Shown here piece by piece: positions 6,887 through 14,934 of a DNA stretch of 16,136 nt; position 1 is the stretch's first letter; each line of letters opens with the position of its first letter. The notes below the pieces were generated by a model. It saw nothing but the letters and a program-made list of their open reading frames with translations. It ran no database searches and had not been told where the DNA came from. The translations under genes were made by a program, and so were the position numbers. Location: assembly GCA_048498995.1 (NCBI GenBank), contig JBEHWX010000123.1, positions 1 to 16,136 of the forward strand, given 5' to 3'. Origin of the DNA: JBEHWX01 sp048498995 (GTDB lineage: Bacteria; Bacteroidota; Ignavibacteria; OLB7).

Positions 6887-7861
6887 TTACGCGCCGTGAA
6901 GCGCCTTGATCTCCTTGGTCAGAGCCGGCAGCACCTCGAAGGCGTCGCCGATGATGCCGTAGTCGGCCACCGAGAAGATCGGAGCGTCCTTGTCCTTGTT
7001 GATCGCCACGATATACTTCGAGCTGGACATGCCGGCCAGATGCTGCACCGCGCCGGAGATGCCGACGGCCACGTAGAGCGACGGGGCGACGGTCTTGCCG
7101 GTCTGTCCGACCTGCTCGCTGTGCGGACGCCAGCCGGCGTCGACCACGGCGCGCGAGGCGCCGATGGCCGCGTCCATCGCCGTGGCCAGCTCCTCGACCA
7201 GATTGAAATTCTCCGGGCCCTTCAGGCCGCGTCCGCCGGAGACGATCACGTCGGCCTCGGCCACGTCCTTCTTGCCGGTGTTCACGCGGGTCTCGACCAC
7301 CTTCGTGGCGAAGTCGGCGTCGCCGAAGCTCACCGACGCGTTTCTGACGTTGGCCGAGCCGCCGTCGGCCGTCACGGCCGTGAAGACGTTCGGGCGGAGG
7401 GAGAAGACCTTCACCGGCGTCGAGATACGGACGTCGACGCGCGCCTTGCCGGCGTAGACCGGACGGGTGGCGGTGATGGTGCTTCCCTCGACCGTGAGCG
7501 CCACGGTATCCGGGGCCAGGCCGGCGCCGAGCTTCACGGCCACGCGCGGGGCAAGGTCCTTGCCGTACATCGTGTTGCTCACCAGCACCACGTCGGCTCC
7601 CTCGGACTTGGCGACATCGGCGATGGCCGTGGCGACCGCGCCGGTGGCGTACTGCGCCAGGCGGGCATCCTCGACCACGATCACGTCGGAGGCGCCATAC
7701 GGGGCGAGCGAGGAGGCCAGGCCGGCAACGCCGTTGCCCACCAGGAGCGCCGCGAAGCTGCCGCCGGTCTGGGCGGCCAGGTTCCGGGCGGCGGTGACCG
7801 TCTCGAACGCGTTCTTCTTCAGCTCACCATTGCGCTGCTCGATATATGCTAGAATCTTCAT
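6887..7861 (-). CDS. etfA: Electron transfer flavoprotein subunit alpha
   Basis: 324 residues, normal length. It forms a heterodimer with EtfB and carries the FAD that shuttles electrons from acyl-CoA and related dehydrogenases to ETF:quinone oxidoreductase. The N-terminal half is the ETF alpha/beta domain. The C-terminal half shows the FAD-binding signature: SGGRG (208-212), GASRAVVDAGW (234-244), VGQTGKTV (251-258), LYVAVGISGAVQH (262-274), AINKD (286-290) and PIFSVADYGIIGD (294-306). It starts 40 bases after etfB on the same strand, so the two are one operon. No clear Shine-Dalgarno precedes the ATG at 7859-7861. I see no extra ferredoxin domain and no evidence for a bifurcating type. Confidence 0.97.
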   Translation of the reverse strand: MKILAYIEQRNGELKKNAFETVTAARNLAAQTGGSFAALLVGNGVAGLASSLAPYGASDVIVVEDARLAQYATGAVATAIADVAKSEGADVVLVSNTMYGKDLAPRVAVKLGAGLAPDTVALTVEGSTITATRPVYAGKARVDVRISTPVKVFSLRPNVFTAVTADGGSANVRNASVSFGDADFATKVVETRVNTGKKDVAEADVIVSGGRGLKGPENFNLVEELATAMDAAIGASRAVVDAGWRPHSEQVGQTGKTVAPSLYVAVGISGAVQHLAGMSSSKYIVAINKDKDAPIFSVADYGIIGDAFEVLPALTKEIKALHGA

Positions 7862-7901
7862 GCTTGATTCGGGAATTCGCGGTTGAAAATGGTTCGAACG
7901 A

Positions 7902-8648
7902 TTAGATCACCTTCGCCTCTTCATGCAGCAGGCGGACGAGCTCCTTGACGTTGTCAGGGCTGTACTCGAGGATCTTGCCGGCTCCCTTCTGATCCGGACG
8001 GCGCATCTCGACGGTCTCGACGCGGGGCGCCGCGCCGGTCGGGGCACGCTCCTCGATCGGCTTCGACTTGGCCTTCATGATGTCCGGAAGCTTCGGATAG
8101 CGGGGGTCGTTCAACCCCTTCTGCGCGGTGATGATGCAGGGAAGCGACGTCTCGACCACTTCCTTTCCTCCCTCGATGTCGCGCTCGGCGCGGACCGACG
8201 TGCCGGAGATCTCCAGCTTGGTCACGAACGAGACGCACGGGAGGCCGAGGAGCTCGGAGAGCATCGGGCCGATCTGCGCCGAATCGAAATCGATCGACTG
8301 GCGGCCCAGCAACACCACGTCCGGGCCGAGACCCTTGATGACCGCGGCGAGCTCGGCGGCGACGGAATAGGAATCCGGACGGGCCTCGTCCTTGACCAGG
8401 ATCGCCTTCTCGGCGCCCATCGCCAGGCCGACGCGGACCGTCTCCTTGGCCGATTCGCCGCCGATCGACACGAGGGTCACCGTCCCTCCATTGGCCTCAC
8501 GCAGACGCAGTCCCTCCTCCACCGCGAACTCGTCGTACGGGTTGAGGATGAATTTGACTCCCTTCGGGTCGATGCTCTTGCCATCCGGACCGACCGCGAT
8601 CTTCGTCGCCGTGTCGGGGGTCTGGCTCACGCAGACAACGATGTTCAT
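7902..8648 (-). CDS. etfB: Electron transfer flavoprotein subunit beta
   Basis: 248 residues, normal length; partner of EtfA and carrier of the AMP in the dimer. Visible: VVCVSQTPDT near the N-terminus, NPYDE (36-40), AMGAEKAI (76-83), GRQSIDFDSAQIGPML (115-130) and the beta-subunit signature across 152-193 (RDIEGGKEVVE, LPCIITAQKGLN, PRYPKLPDIMKA). In this family the signature loop docks with the partner dehydrogenase. It is the first gene of the etfBA operon. The ATG lacks a Shine-Dalgarno sequence, and a TATATTTGC promoter element lies about 50 bases upstream. Confidence 0.97.
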   Translation of the reverse strand: MNIVVCVSQTPDTATKIAVGPDGKSIDPKGVKFILNPYDEFAVEEGLRLREANGGTVTLVSIGGESAKETVRVGLAMGAEKAILVKDEARPDSYSVAAELAAVIKGLGPDVVLLGRQSIDFDSAQIGPMLSELLGLPCVSFVTKLEISGTSVRAERDIEGGKEVVETSLPCIITAQKGLNDPRYPKLPDIMKAKSKPIEERAPTGAAPRVETVEMRRPDQKGAGKILEYSPDNVKELVRLLHEEAKVI

Positions 8649-8698
8649 GGAATACAGAAATATGATTGAGACTCAGTTCTAGCTAGCGCGGAAAGAGC

Positions 8699-8707
8699 GC
8701 AAATATA
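8699..8707 (-). promoter_or_regulatory. Candidate etfBA promoter -7 element (TATATTTGC)
   Basis: On the minus strand TATATTTGC fits the Bacteroidota sigma factor -7 consensus TAnnTTTG exactly. It sits about 50 bases upstream of the etfB ATG, which would give a leader of roughly 40-45 bases. A TATTTGC word occurs again at 8719-8725, but its TTTG is only 12 bases from the element, shorter than the usual -33/-7 spacing of about 19-21, so the upstream half is not confirmed. The surrounding 8641-8730 is distinctly AT-richer than the genes on either side. Confidence 0.4.
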
Positions 8708-8862
8708 CGCCTCGGCCCGCAAATATGGCCGAGAACGAGTCGGCATCGGCGCCGACGCCCGGCAATCCCGTGTAACAGTTCGTTTGGCGCCGCCTCGCTC
8801 CCAGCTCCCGCATCCCGCTCCCGATCTCCGCGCCCCCTCCTCCCCATGCCCGGCTCGCGCGC

Positions 8863-11751
8863 TCATCGCGCCAGCACCAGCCCTCCGACCGTGGTCGTGC
8901 CGCCAGCGGTGAGCCGGTAGAAGTAGGCGCCGTCGGCCAGGCCGGAGGCATCGAAGGTGGCCGCGTGCGGGCCGGCCTCCTGCGCCTCGTCCACCAGCAG
9001 CGCCACGCGGCGCCCGAGGCGGTCCACCACCTCGAGCGTCACCGATCCCCCCTTCACCAGGGTATACTCGACGATAGCCGCCGCGCCGAACGGATTCGGA
9101 TGGGCGCGCACCCCCACCACCGCGCGTCCGGCGGCCACGCTCCCCGGATCCAGCGGAACGGCAGCCGGCGCGCCGAGCGAGATGTCGTCGAGATACCAGC
9201 CGTCGGTATTGAGCGTCGCCGAGGTCTTCAGCCGGAACCGAACGTAGGCGAGCGCGCCGGGGCCGGGCGACGGATGCGTCAGCGTGAAGCGCTCGCGGCG
9301 CCAGTCGCCCGGGTTGGCGATGGTATCGCCCCAGGCCGCGTCGGAGCGGATGTTGTAGCTGGCCAGCCGGGTCCAGGTGGCGCGCCGGTCGTAGCTCACC
9401 TCCACCACCGCGCTGTCGGTCGGATGGACGATCGCGATGTGCGAGAAGGCAAGCTCCGCCGGGGCCCGCAGCTCGATCGGATAGATCAGCACCGAATCGT
9501 TGAGGCGCGGCTGGTAGAGCCCGGATGGGGAATCGGTGAGCGACGAGCCGGTCACCGCGAGCTGCGAGGTGAGCCCCCAGGCGCCGCTGACCAGCAGCTT
9601 CGGCATGCCGGCGTCGAAGTCGAGCGTGTAGGGCGTTGTCGGTCCGTAGTAGGCGGTCGTCACCGGCGACCAGACGCTCTCGTTGACCGGGCTGGAGGTA
9701 TCGATCACCGCGGCCCAGTAGCGATACCATCCACGCGCCGGCGGCAGGTCGGTGAAGGTGATGCTCCTGCCGGTATCGGTGACCGCGAGCGTCTCCTCGT
9801 GGATCAGCACGCTGTCCCGATAGATCCGGTAGCCGCGGAGGTTCGTCAGCGGCGTCACCTGATCGGCGCGGACGGTCGGGACCTTCACCTGAAGGTCCAC
9901 GCGCTGGCCGCCGCCGTCGGCGGTGATGGCCGGCGACGCGGGACGGAACGGCTCGAAGCGGACGAACCTCGGCGCGCTGGTGTCGCCGCCGGTCACCACC
10001 ATCACGCTGTAGGTGTAGTTGGTGCCGAGCGTCAGGCCGGTCTCGCTGTAGGTCGTGGTTCCGGCCGGAAGCGTGGCGATCGGGTTGCCGTCGCGCGCCA
10101 CGGTCAGCGTGTAGCCGCCGACCGGATAGCCGAAGGTGGACACGTCGGTGATCGTCGGATTGGTCCAGGTGAGCGTGGCCTTCTGCGGCTGCTCGGCCCA
10201 GCCACGGACGGCCAGGTTCTCGACCGGATAGGGCTGGCGCAGGTTGATCACGGCGGTGAAGACATCGTTGTCGCCGGTGCGGCGCGTATCGAGGAACGAG
10301 GGATAGATATGCCCGTCGTGGAACGAATTGCCGCTGTAGTCGCCGGCGAAGATCTTCCCGGTGTATGGGTTGTCCCGGTAGTCGCTCATCGTGTCGGTGG
10401 CGCGCCGGTCGATCCAGGTGTCGCCGCCGTCGCGGCTGTAGCTGATGTAGGTATCCAGCTTGATGTTGGCCGTGTCGTTCCGGCTGTCGGCGTACATCAC
10501 GGCGATGTCGCCGTTGGTCTCATCGACGCTCAGCCAGGGCCACCACTGATCGTTGGTGGTATCGCTGGAGATGAACTTCGGCTGCGACCAGGTGGCCCCC
10601 TTGTCGGTCGAGCGGCTGAAATAGATATCGGGACGACGGCCGGCGGCCCAGGCCAGGTAGAGCCATCCGCGGCGCGACGAGCTCGACACGTCGGCCATGA
10701 TGGTCGGGTAGGTCTCGGCGCGGAAGGTCGACTTGAGCACGTGGTAGACATCCTTCCCCACTTTCCGCGCGGTGCCGAGCGTCGGGTAGCCCTGCACGGC
10801 GTAGGTCGGCGCGCTGAAGGTGAGCCCGCCGTCGGTGGACTTGGCGAACCCGATCGAGCGCGACGGCCCGTCGTTCCACACCACGTAGAGAGTGCCGTCG
10901 GGGCCGGTGGTCGTCAGCGGAAAGCTTTGTCCGAAGGTCGTGTCGGTGCTGGTGCCATGCTTGCGCGGCGAGACGCCGATCGGCGCCGACCAGGTGAGCC
11001 CCTTGTCGGTCGAGCGGGAGACGACGATCTGCGTGGAGCTGTCCTTATCGATCACCCTCTTCCACGGCGTATACATATACCCCTTGTAGGGAGAGCCGGG
11101 GGTGTTGTCGATCTCGATATAGTATTTGTCCTCGAAGGCGGAGTCCTTGGTCATGGTGCCGACGTGCTCGATCACGGGGATGTGCGCCGTCCAGGTCTGG
11201 CCGTCGTCGGTGGTCCGGGCCACGTAGACGCCGGACTCTCCGGTGGTGTTGCCGTTCGGGAAGGCGCCGTACATCGCGTAGCCGACGCCGTCGGCATCGA
11301 AGGCGACGGAGGGATCGTTGCCGGTGGTCCAGTCGGTATGGACCTGTCCCAGGTTGACGTTGCGCCAGTTCTTGCCGCCGTTGGTCGAGATGTAGACCCA
11401 CATGCCGGCGCGGGCATCGACGGCCGAGGAGATCAGGACGCGGGGATTCTTCGGGTTGATCGCGATCGACGACTCGTTCTGCGGCAGCGATCCGCCCGGC
11501 TCGTCGTCGATCGTCATGTTGCTGTTGAAGAAGAGCGCCGGCGAGGGGGCCGCCTGCGGAAGGCTCATCAGGAAGGAGCGCTCGGCCCGCTTCTCCTCCA
11601 TCTCCTCCAGGAAGTCGCGGTCCAGATCGGGTCGCGCGCGGCGCGCGTTGTCGATCCGCTCCGACTCCGGTTCCTGGGCCTGGAGGGGCAGGTAGGTCAA
11701 TGGAGTGAGGCTCAGAAACAGCAGCAGGGGGATGATCGCGCGGGATGTCAT
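8863..11751 (-). CDS. Secreted sialidase-like Asp-box protein with Fn3 domains and type IX sorting domain
   Basis: 962 residues. A signal peptide (hydrophobic 6-26, ending LQAQ) directs export. Residues ~90-505 form a sialidase-like propeller with six Asp boxes S-x-D-x-G-x-T-W: STNGGKNW (122), TTDDGQTW (180), STDKGLTW (247), STDGGLTF (305), STDKGATW (381), SRDGGDTW (439). Two fibronectin III-like domains follow (~509-600, 605-700), then a jelly-roll, MAM-like module (~706-860, ending DGWYLDDISL). The last ~85 residues (HPNPFGAAAIVEYTL, VVDRLGRRVALL, LADGAYFYRL, ending GLVLAR) resemble the type IX (Por) sorting domain, so the protein is probably on the cell surface or released. The catalytic Arg triad of true sialidases cannot be assigned; the substrate is unknown. 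The frame is open to 12078, but that extension overlaps the opposite gene and lacks a signal; the ATG at 11749-11751 directly precedes the signal peptide. Confidence 0.88.
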   Translation of the reverse strand: MTSRAIIPLLLFLSLTPLTYLPLQAQEPESERIDNARRARPDLDRDFLEEMEEKRAERSFLMSLPQAAPSPALFFNSNMTIDDEPGGSLPQNESSIAINPKNPRVLISSAVDARAGMWVYISTNGGKNWRNVNLGQVHTDWTTGNDPSVAFDADGVGYAMYGAFPNGNTTGESGVYVARTTDDGQTWTAHIPVIEHVGTMTKDSAFEDKYYIEIDNTPGSPYKGYMYTPWKRVIDKDSSTQIVVSRSTDKGLTWSAPIGVSPRKHGTSTDTTFGQSFPLTTTGPDGTLYVVWNDGPSRSIGFAKSTDGGLTFSAPTYAVQGYPTLGTARKVGKDVYHVLKSTFRAETYPTIMADVSSSSRRGWLYLAWAAGRRPDIYFSRSTDKGATWSQPKFISSDTTNDQWWPWLSVDETNGDIAVMYADSRNDTANIKLDTYISYSRDGGDTWIDRRATDTMSDYRDNPYTGKIFAGDYSGNSFHDGHIYPSFLDTRRTGDNDVFTAVINLRQPYPVENLAVRGWAEQPQKATLTWTNPTITDVSTFGYPVGGYTLTVARDGNPIATLPAGTTTYSETGLTLGTNYTYSVMVVTGGDTSAPRFVRFEPFRPASPAITADGGGQRVDLQVKVPTVRADQVTPLTNLRGYRIYRDSVLIHEETLAVTDTGRSITFTDLPPARGWYRYWAAVIDTSSPVNESVWSPVTTAYYGPTTPYTLDFDAGMPKLLVSGAWGLTSQLAVTGSSLTDSPSGLYQPRLNDSVLIYPIELRAPAELAFSHIAIVHPTDSAVVEVSYDRRATWTRLASYNIRSDAAWGDTIANPGDWRRERFTLTHPSPGPGALAYVRFRLKTSATLNTDGWYLDDISLGAPAAVPLDPGSVAAGRAVVGVRAHPNPFGAAAIVEYTLVKGGSVTLEVVDRLGRRVALLVDEAQEAGPHAATFDASGLADGAYFYRLTAGGTTTVGGLVLAR

Positions 11752-11878
11752 GGGTACGGGCCGGTAACTCGTCGGAAGAAAGGGATGGCCGGCGGGCAGA
11801 GCCCCGGCGGCATTGAATCTACACGATCCCCAACCTGGAAAACAACCCTGGGCGCGCGGATTCTTATATTCGGACCCG

Positions 11879-12472
11879 ATGCATAGAGTCGACTTCAGCA
11901 AGGGGAGCGATCTTCCCTCGGTTGACCCCGAGGATTTCCGCTCCGCACTCCGACAGTTCGCCAGCGGCGTGACCGTCGTTACCGCGCAGCACGAGGGGGA
12001 GATGTACGGAATCACGGTCTCGGCCTTCTCCTCGATCTCGCTCGATCCGCCGATCGTGATGGTGTCGATCAACAACACCAGCTCGATCTCCTCCTCGATT
12101 TTGAGCGCCGAGCATTACGCCGTCCATATCCTCTCGGCCGAGCAGCAGCCGGTCTCCGAGGCGTTTTCCAGCTCGGTGCCGGGGGATGAGAAATACGACG
12201 GGCTGAAGATCCGACGCGGCGCAACCGGCGCCCCGATCTTCCCCGGCGCCCTGGCGGTGCTCGAGTGCGCCCTCTACCAGACCCTGTCGCTCGGCACCCA
12301 TACGCTGATGTTCGGCCGCGTGGTCCAGGTCGAGGCGGTACCGACGGCGGCCGATCCCCTTCTCTACTACCATCAGGCCTACCGGCGGCTCGCGCCGGAC
12401 GGGACGGCCGGCCGGGAGGCCCCGGCGGACGGGGAATCCCCGGGCATGCCCTCCGGGGCGCCCGAAGGTTGA
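11879..12472 (+). CDS. Flavin reductase-like FMN-binding domain protein
   Basis: 197 residues. It belongs to the FMN-binding split-barrel flavin reductases, which reduce FMN/FAD with NAD(P)H, often for a partner monooxygenase. Visible: FRSALRQFASGVTVVT (20-35), GITVSAFSSISLDPPIVMVSI (44-64), HILS...AEAF-like segment (83-96), GALAVLEC (123-130), the LGTHTLMFGRVV strand (138-149, usually GDH in the family) and PLLYYHQAYRRL (160-171). After residue 172 there is a 25-residue Gly/Pro/Ala/Glu-rich tail outside the domain. The ATG at 11879 was chosen because family similarity begins soon after; no Shine-Dalgarno is present. It is divergent from the sialidase-like gene and has no obvious monooxygenase partner beside it. 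Confidence 0.9.
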   Translation: MHRVDFSKGSDLPSVDPEDFRSALRQFASGVTVVTAQHEGEMYGITVSAFSSISLDPPIVMVSINNTSSISSSILSAEHYAVHILSAEQQPVSEAFSSSVPGDEKYDGLKIRRGATGAPIFPGALAVLECALYQTLSLGTHTLMFGRVVQVEAVPTAADPLLYYHQAYRRLAPDGTAGREAPADGESPGMPSGAPEG

Positions 12473-12600
12473 CGCCGGATTAGAAAACGCTCGCAGATTC
12501 TTACCGTTTGTGGTAGTTTTCGCCCCGTTTTTCCGAAGCACACGCACGCGCGCGCCTTCTCGCGCATCAATCATTCTTCTCACACTTCAACTCCTCATCC
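12473..12600 (+). promoter_or_regulatory. Upstream region of livK, AT-richer, likely holding its promoter
   Basis: The stretch 12480-12535 is clearly AT-richer than the genes around it and contains TAGTTTTC (12514-12521), one mismatch from the Bacteroidota -7 consensus TAnnTTTG. This would leave a leader of about 70 bases. No matching -33 element is evident and no terminator for the flavin reductase gene is seen. Support is by composition and position only. Confidence 0.3.
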
Positions 12601-13767
12601 ATGCGGAACAGCATTGTCTACTTCATTGCCACGGCAGTAGCACTCGGCATTGCCTCCTGCAACGGCGGCGGCGGCGGCAAGCCCGAAGAAGCGGGAACGA
12701 TCAAGATCGGCCACTTCGCCTCCCTCACCGGTAAGGAAGCAACGTTCGGCTCGCAGGTGGACAACGGCGTCCGGCTGGCCCTGGAGGAGATCAATGGCGG
12801 CGGCGGCGTGCTCGGCAAGAAGATCGACGTGATTACCGAGGATACCCGCTCCACCTCCCAGGAAGCGATCTCCGCCGTCGAGAAGCTGATCGGCCGCGAC
12901 AAGGTGATCGCCCTGCTCGGCGAGGTCGCCTCCTCCCGCTCGATCGCCGCGGCGCCGATCGCCGAGCGAGACAAGGTTCCGATGATCTCCCCCGCCTCCA
13001 CCAACGAACAGGTCACCCTCGATAAGAACGGCGGCACGCGCCAGTACGTCTTCCGCATCTGCTTCATCGATCCGTTCCAGGGAACGGTGATGGCCAAGTT
13101 CGCCCACGACAACCTCAAGTTCACCCGCGTCGCGATCCTGAAGGACAACGCCAACGACTACTCGGTCGGCCTGGCCAACAACTTCCGTCAGACGTTCGCC
13201 GGGCTCGGCGGACAGGTGGTGACCGAGCAGGCCTATGAGGGGGGGCAGGTGGATTTCGCCGCGCAGCTCACGGCGATCAAGGCCACCAACCCGCAGGCGA
13301 TCTTCATCCCCGGCTACTACACCGAGGTGAGCCTCATCGCCACCCAGGCGCGCCGCCTCGGCATCACCGTGCCGCTGCTCGGCGGCGACGGATGGGACAG
13401 CCCGGTGCTGACGCAGGGTGAGGCCAAGCAGGCGCTCGAGGGATGCTTCTTCAGCAACCATTACTCGAACCAGGATACCTCGAAGACCGTTCAGGACTTC
13501 GTCTCCCGCTACAAGGCCAAGTACAAGGAGCTCCCGGGCGCCATGTCCGCCCTCGGCTACGACGCCATGCACATCGTGGCCAAGACGATCAAGGACGGCG
13601 GCAAGGCGGACGCCGAGACGATCAAGAACGGGCTGGCCAACCTGAAGAATTATCAGGGCGTCACCGGCAACATCAGCATCGACGGCAAGCACAACGCCAG
13701 CAAGCCCGCGGTGATCATCCAGATCAAGAACGGCGAATACAGCTACTTCACGACGGTCGCCCCGTAA
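12601..13767 (+). CDS. livK: Branched-chain amino acid type ABC transporter, substrate-binding lipoprotein
   Basis: 388 residues. It binds the substrate outside the inner membrane and delivers it to the LivHM permease. The N-terminus is a lipoprotein signal with lipobox IASC and Cys20, followed by a Gly-rich tether (22-26). The mature part is a Peripl_BP_6 (Leu/Ile/Val-binding-protein-like) fold: IKIGHFASLTGKEATFG (34-50), NGVRLALEEINGGGGVLGKKI (55-75), LIGRDKVIALLGEVASS (96-112), PMISPASTNEQVT (127-139), VFRICFIDPFQGT (150-162), FIPGYY (235-240), LGGDGWDSP (260-268) and GYDAMHI (319-325). Substrate cannot be fixed from sequence; relatives carry branched-chain amino acids, amides or urea. It is first in the livKHM cluster and a hairpin follows it. 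Confidence 0.94.
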   Translation: MRNSIVYFIATAVALGIASCNGGGGGKPEEAGTIKIGHFASLTGKEATFGSQVDNGVRLALEEINGGGGVLGKKIDVITEDTRSTSQEAISAVEKLIGRDKVIALLGEVASSRSIAAAPIAERDKVPMISPASTNEQVTLDKNGGTRQYVFRICFIDPFQGTVMAKFAHDNLKFTRVAILKDNANDYSVGLANNFRQTFAGLGGQVVTEQAYEGGQVDFAAQLTAIKATNPQAIFIPGYYTEVSLIATQARRLGITVPLLGGDGWDSPVLTQGEAKQALEGCFFSNHYSNQDTSKTVQDFVSRYKAKYKELPGAMSALGYDAMHIVAKTIKDGGKADAETIKNGLANLKNYQGVTGNISIDGKHNASKPAVIIQIKNGEYSYFTTVAP

Positions 13768-13785
13768 CGCGGCCGGGCACGAAAC

Positions 13786-13815
13786 GGACGAGACGCTCGC
13801 AGGAGCGTCTCGTCC
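13786..13815 (+). terminator. Hairpin between livK and livH, probable partial terminator
   Basis: Perfect 13-bp stem (GGACGAGACGCTC at 13786-13798, complement at 13803-13815) with a 4-base loop GCAG, followed by CATTATTTCC. It starts 19 bases after the livK stop. The T tract is imperfect, so it may let part of transcription through to livHM, or protect the livK message 3' end; either would give more binding protein than permease. Confidence 0.72.
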
Positions 13816-13872
13816 CATTATTTCCCCACGCAGATCCCGCGGGCGATCGCGCGGAGCCAGGCCATCCGACGT

Positions 13873-13914
13873 ATCGGGCCGGGCGCATCGAGCCGGGCGC
13901 ATCGAGCCGGACGG
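13873..13914. repeat. 14-bp tandem repeat, three units, in the livK-livH gap
   Basis: Units ATCGGGCCGGGCGC (13873-13886), ATCGAGCCGGGCGC (13887-13900) and ATCGAGCCGGACGG (13901-13914). They lie in the 258-bp gap between livK and livH, after the hairpin. The rest of the gap up to 14025 is GC-rich and shows no gene. Confidence 0.85.
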
Positions 13915-14025
13915 ATCGCGCTCCGATCCTTCGGGCGCGACGCATCGGGGCTCGATCCGCCGGTCAGCGCTCCTTCCAGGCCCCTCTCCCACTGACGCGA
14001 TCGCCGGAACAACCCGGCCCAACAC

Positions 14026-14934
14026 ATGAGCGAATTCCTGCAGCAAGTCATCAACGGGCTGTCGCTCGGCGCCATCTACGCACTGATCGCGCTCGGCTAC
14101 ACCATGATCTACGGCGTCCTGCGCTTCATCAACTTCGCGCATGGCGACGTGTTCATGGTCGGCGCCTACATCGGCTTCTTCGTCTTTCCGAAGCTGGTCG
14201 CCGTGCTCGGCCCCGGCTATCCGACGGCGATCGCCGTGCTCCTGGCCGCGATGGTCGGCTGCGGCATTCTCGGGGTGATCATCGAGTTTCTCGCCTACCG
14301 TCCCCTCCGCAACCGCCCGAAGCTCACCGTCCTGATCACCGCCATCGGCGTCTCCCTCTTCCTCGAATACAGCGGACAGCTTCCGTTCGTCTTCGGCGCC
14401 GATTACAAGACCTATCCGACGATCATCAACGACATCTCGCTCCTGTCGGCCGGCGGCCTGTCGCTGACGCTGAGCCAGACGATCGTCTTCGTGGTGGCGA
14501 TCGGGCTGATGTTCCTGCTCCGGGTGATCGTGATGCGGACCAAGATCGGCACGGCGATGCGCGCGGTGTCGATGAACATGGGGGCGGCGGCGCTGATGGG
14601 GATCAACACCAACCGGGTGATCTCCTTCACCTTCTTCCTCGGCTCGGCGCTGGCCGGCGCGGGAGCCACGCTCTTCGCGATGAGCTACCCGAAGATCAAC
14701 CCGCTGATGGGGATCCTGCCGGGGCTCAAGGCGTTCGTGGCCGCGGTGGTCGGGGGGATCGGCAATATTCCGGGAGCGGCCATCGGCGGCTTCTTCATCG
14801 GCGTGGCCGAGACGCTCACCGCCGGCTATCTGGCGCCGACCTATCGCGACGCGATCGTCTTTGGCATTCTGATCGTGATTCTGATCGTCAAGCCGTCCGG
14901 CCTGTTCGGCAAGGGAGGCGTGGAGAAGGTATGA
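14026..14934 (+). CDS. livH: Branched-chain amino acid type ABC transporter permease LivH
   Basis: 302 residues, typical length, with about eight hydrophobic membrane segments in the inner membrane (BPD_transp_2 family). Visible: the N-terminal LSLGAIYALIALGYTMIYGVL and INFAHGDVFMVGAY (usual LivH start), RPLRNRPKLTVLITAIGVSLFL in the middle, MRAVSMNMGAAALMGIN (the EAA-like cytoplasmic loop that meets the ATPase), and VVGGIGNIPGAAIGGFFIG near the end. It pairs with LivM, whose start overlaps its stop by four bases (ATGA), so the two are translationally coupled. No clear Shine-Dalgarno stands before the ATG at 14026. Confidence 0.95.
   Translation: MSEFLQQVINGLSLGAIYALIALGYTMIYGVLRFINFAHGDVFMVGAYIGFFVFPKLVAVLGPGYPTAIAVLLAAMVGCGILGVIIEFLAYRPLRNRPKLTVLITAIGVSLFLEYSGQLPFVFGADYKTYPTIINDISLLSAGGLSLTLSQTIVFVVAIGLMFLLRVIVMRTKIGTAMRAVSMNMGAAALMGINTNRVISFTFFLGSALAGAGATLFAMSYPKINPLMGILPGLKAFVAAVVGGIGNIPGAAIGGFFIGVAETLTAGYLAPTYRDAIVFGILIVILIVKPSGLFGKGGVEKV

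Noticed and set aside
8965..11886. A 973-codon plus-strand open frame opposite the sialidase-like gene
   Set aside because: Arg/Gly/Ala-rich shadow frame caused by high GC; the minus-strand frame has a signal peptide, Asp boxes and known modules.
11752..12078. A 109-residue N-terminal extension of the sialidase-like protein
   Set aside because: It overlaps the flavin reductase gene on the other strand, has no domain, and a signal peptide begins at the internal ATG (11751).
13443..14930. A long in-frame extension upstream of livM
   Set aside because: It runs through livK and livH in another frame; the ATG at 14931 overlaps the livH stop and has a ribosome site.
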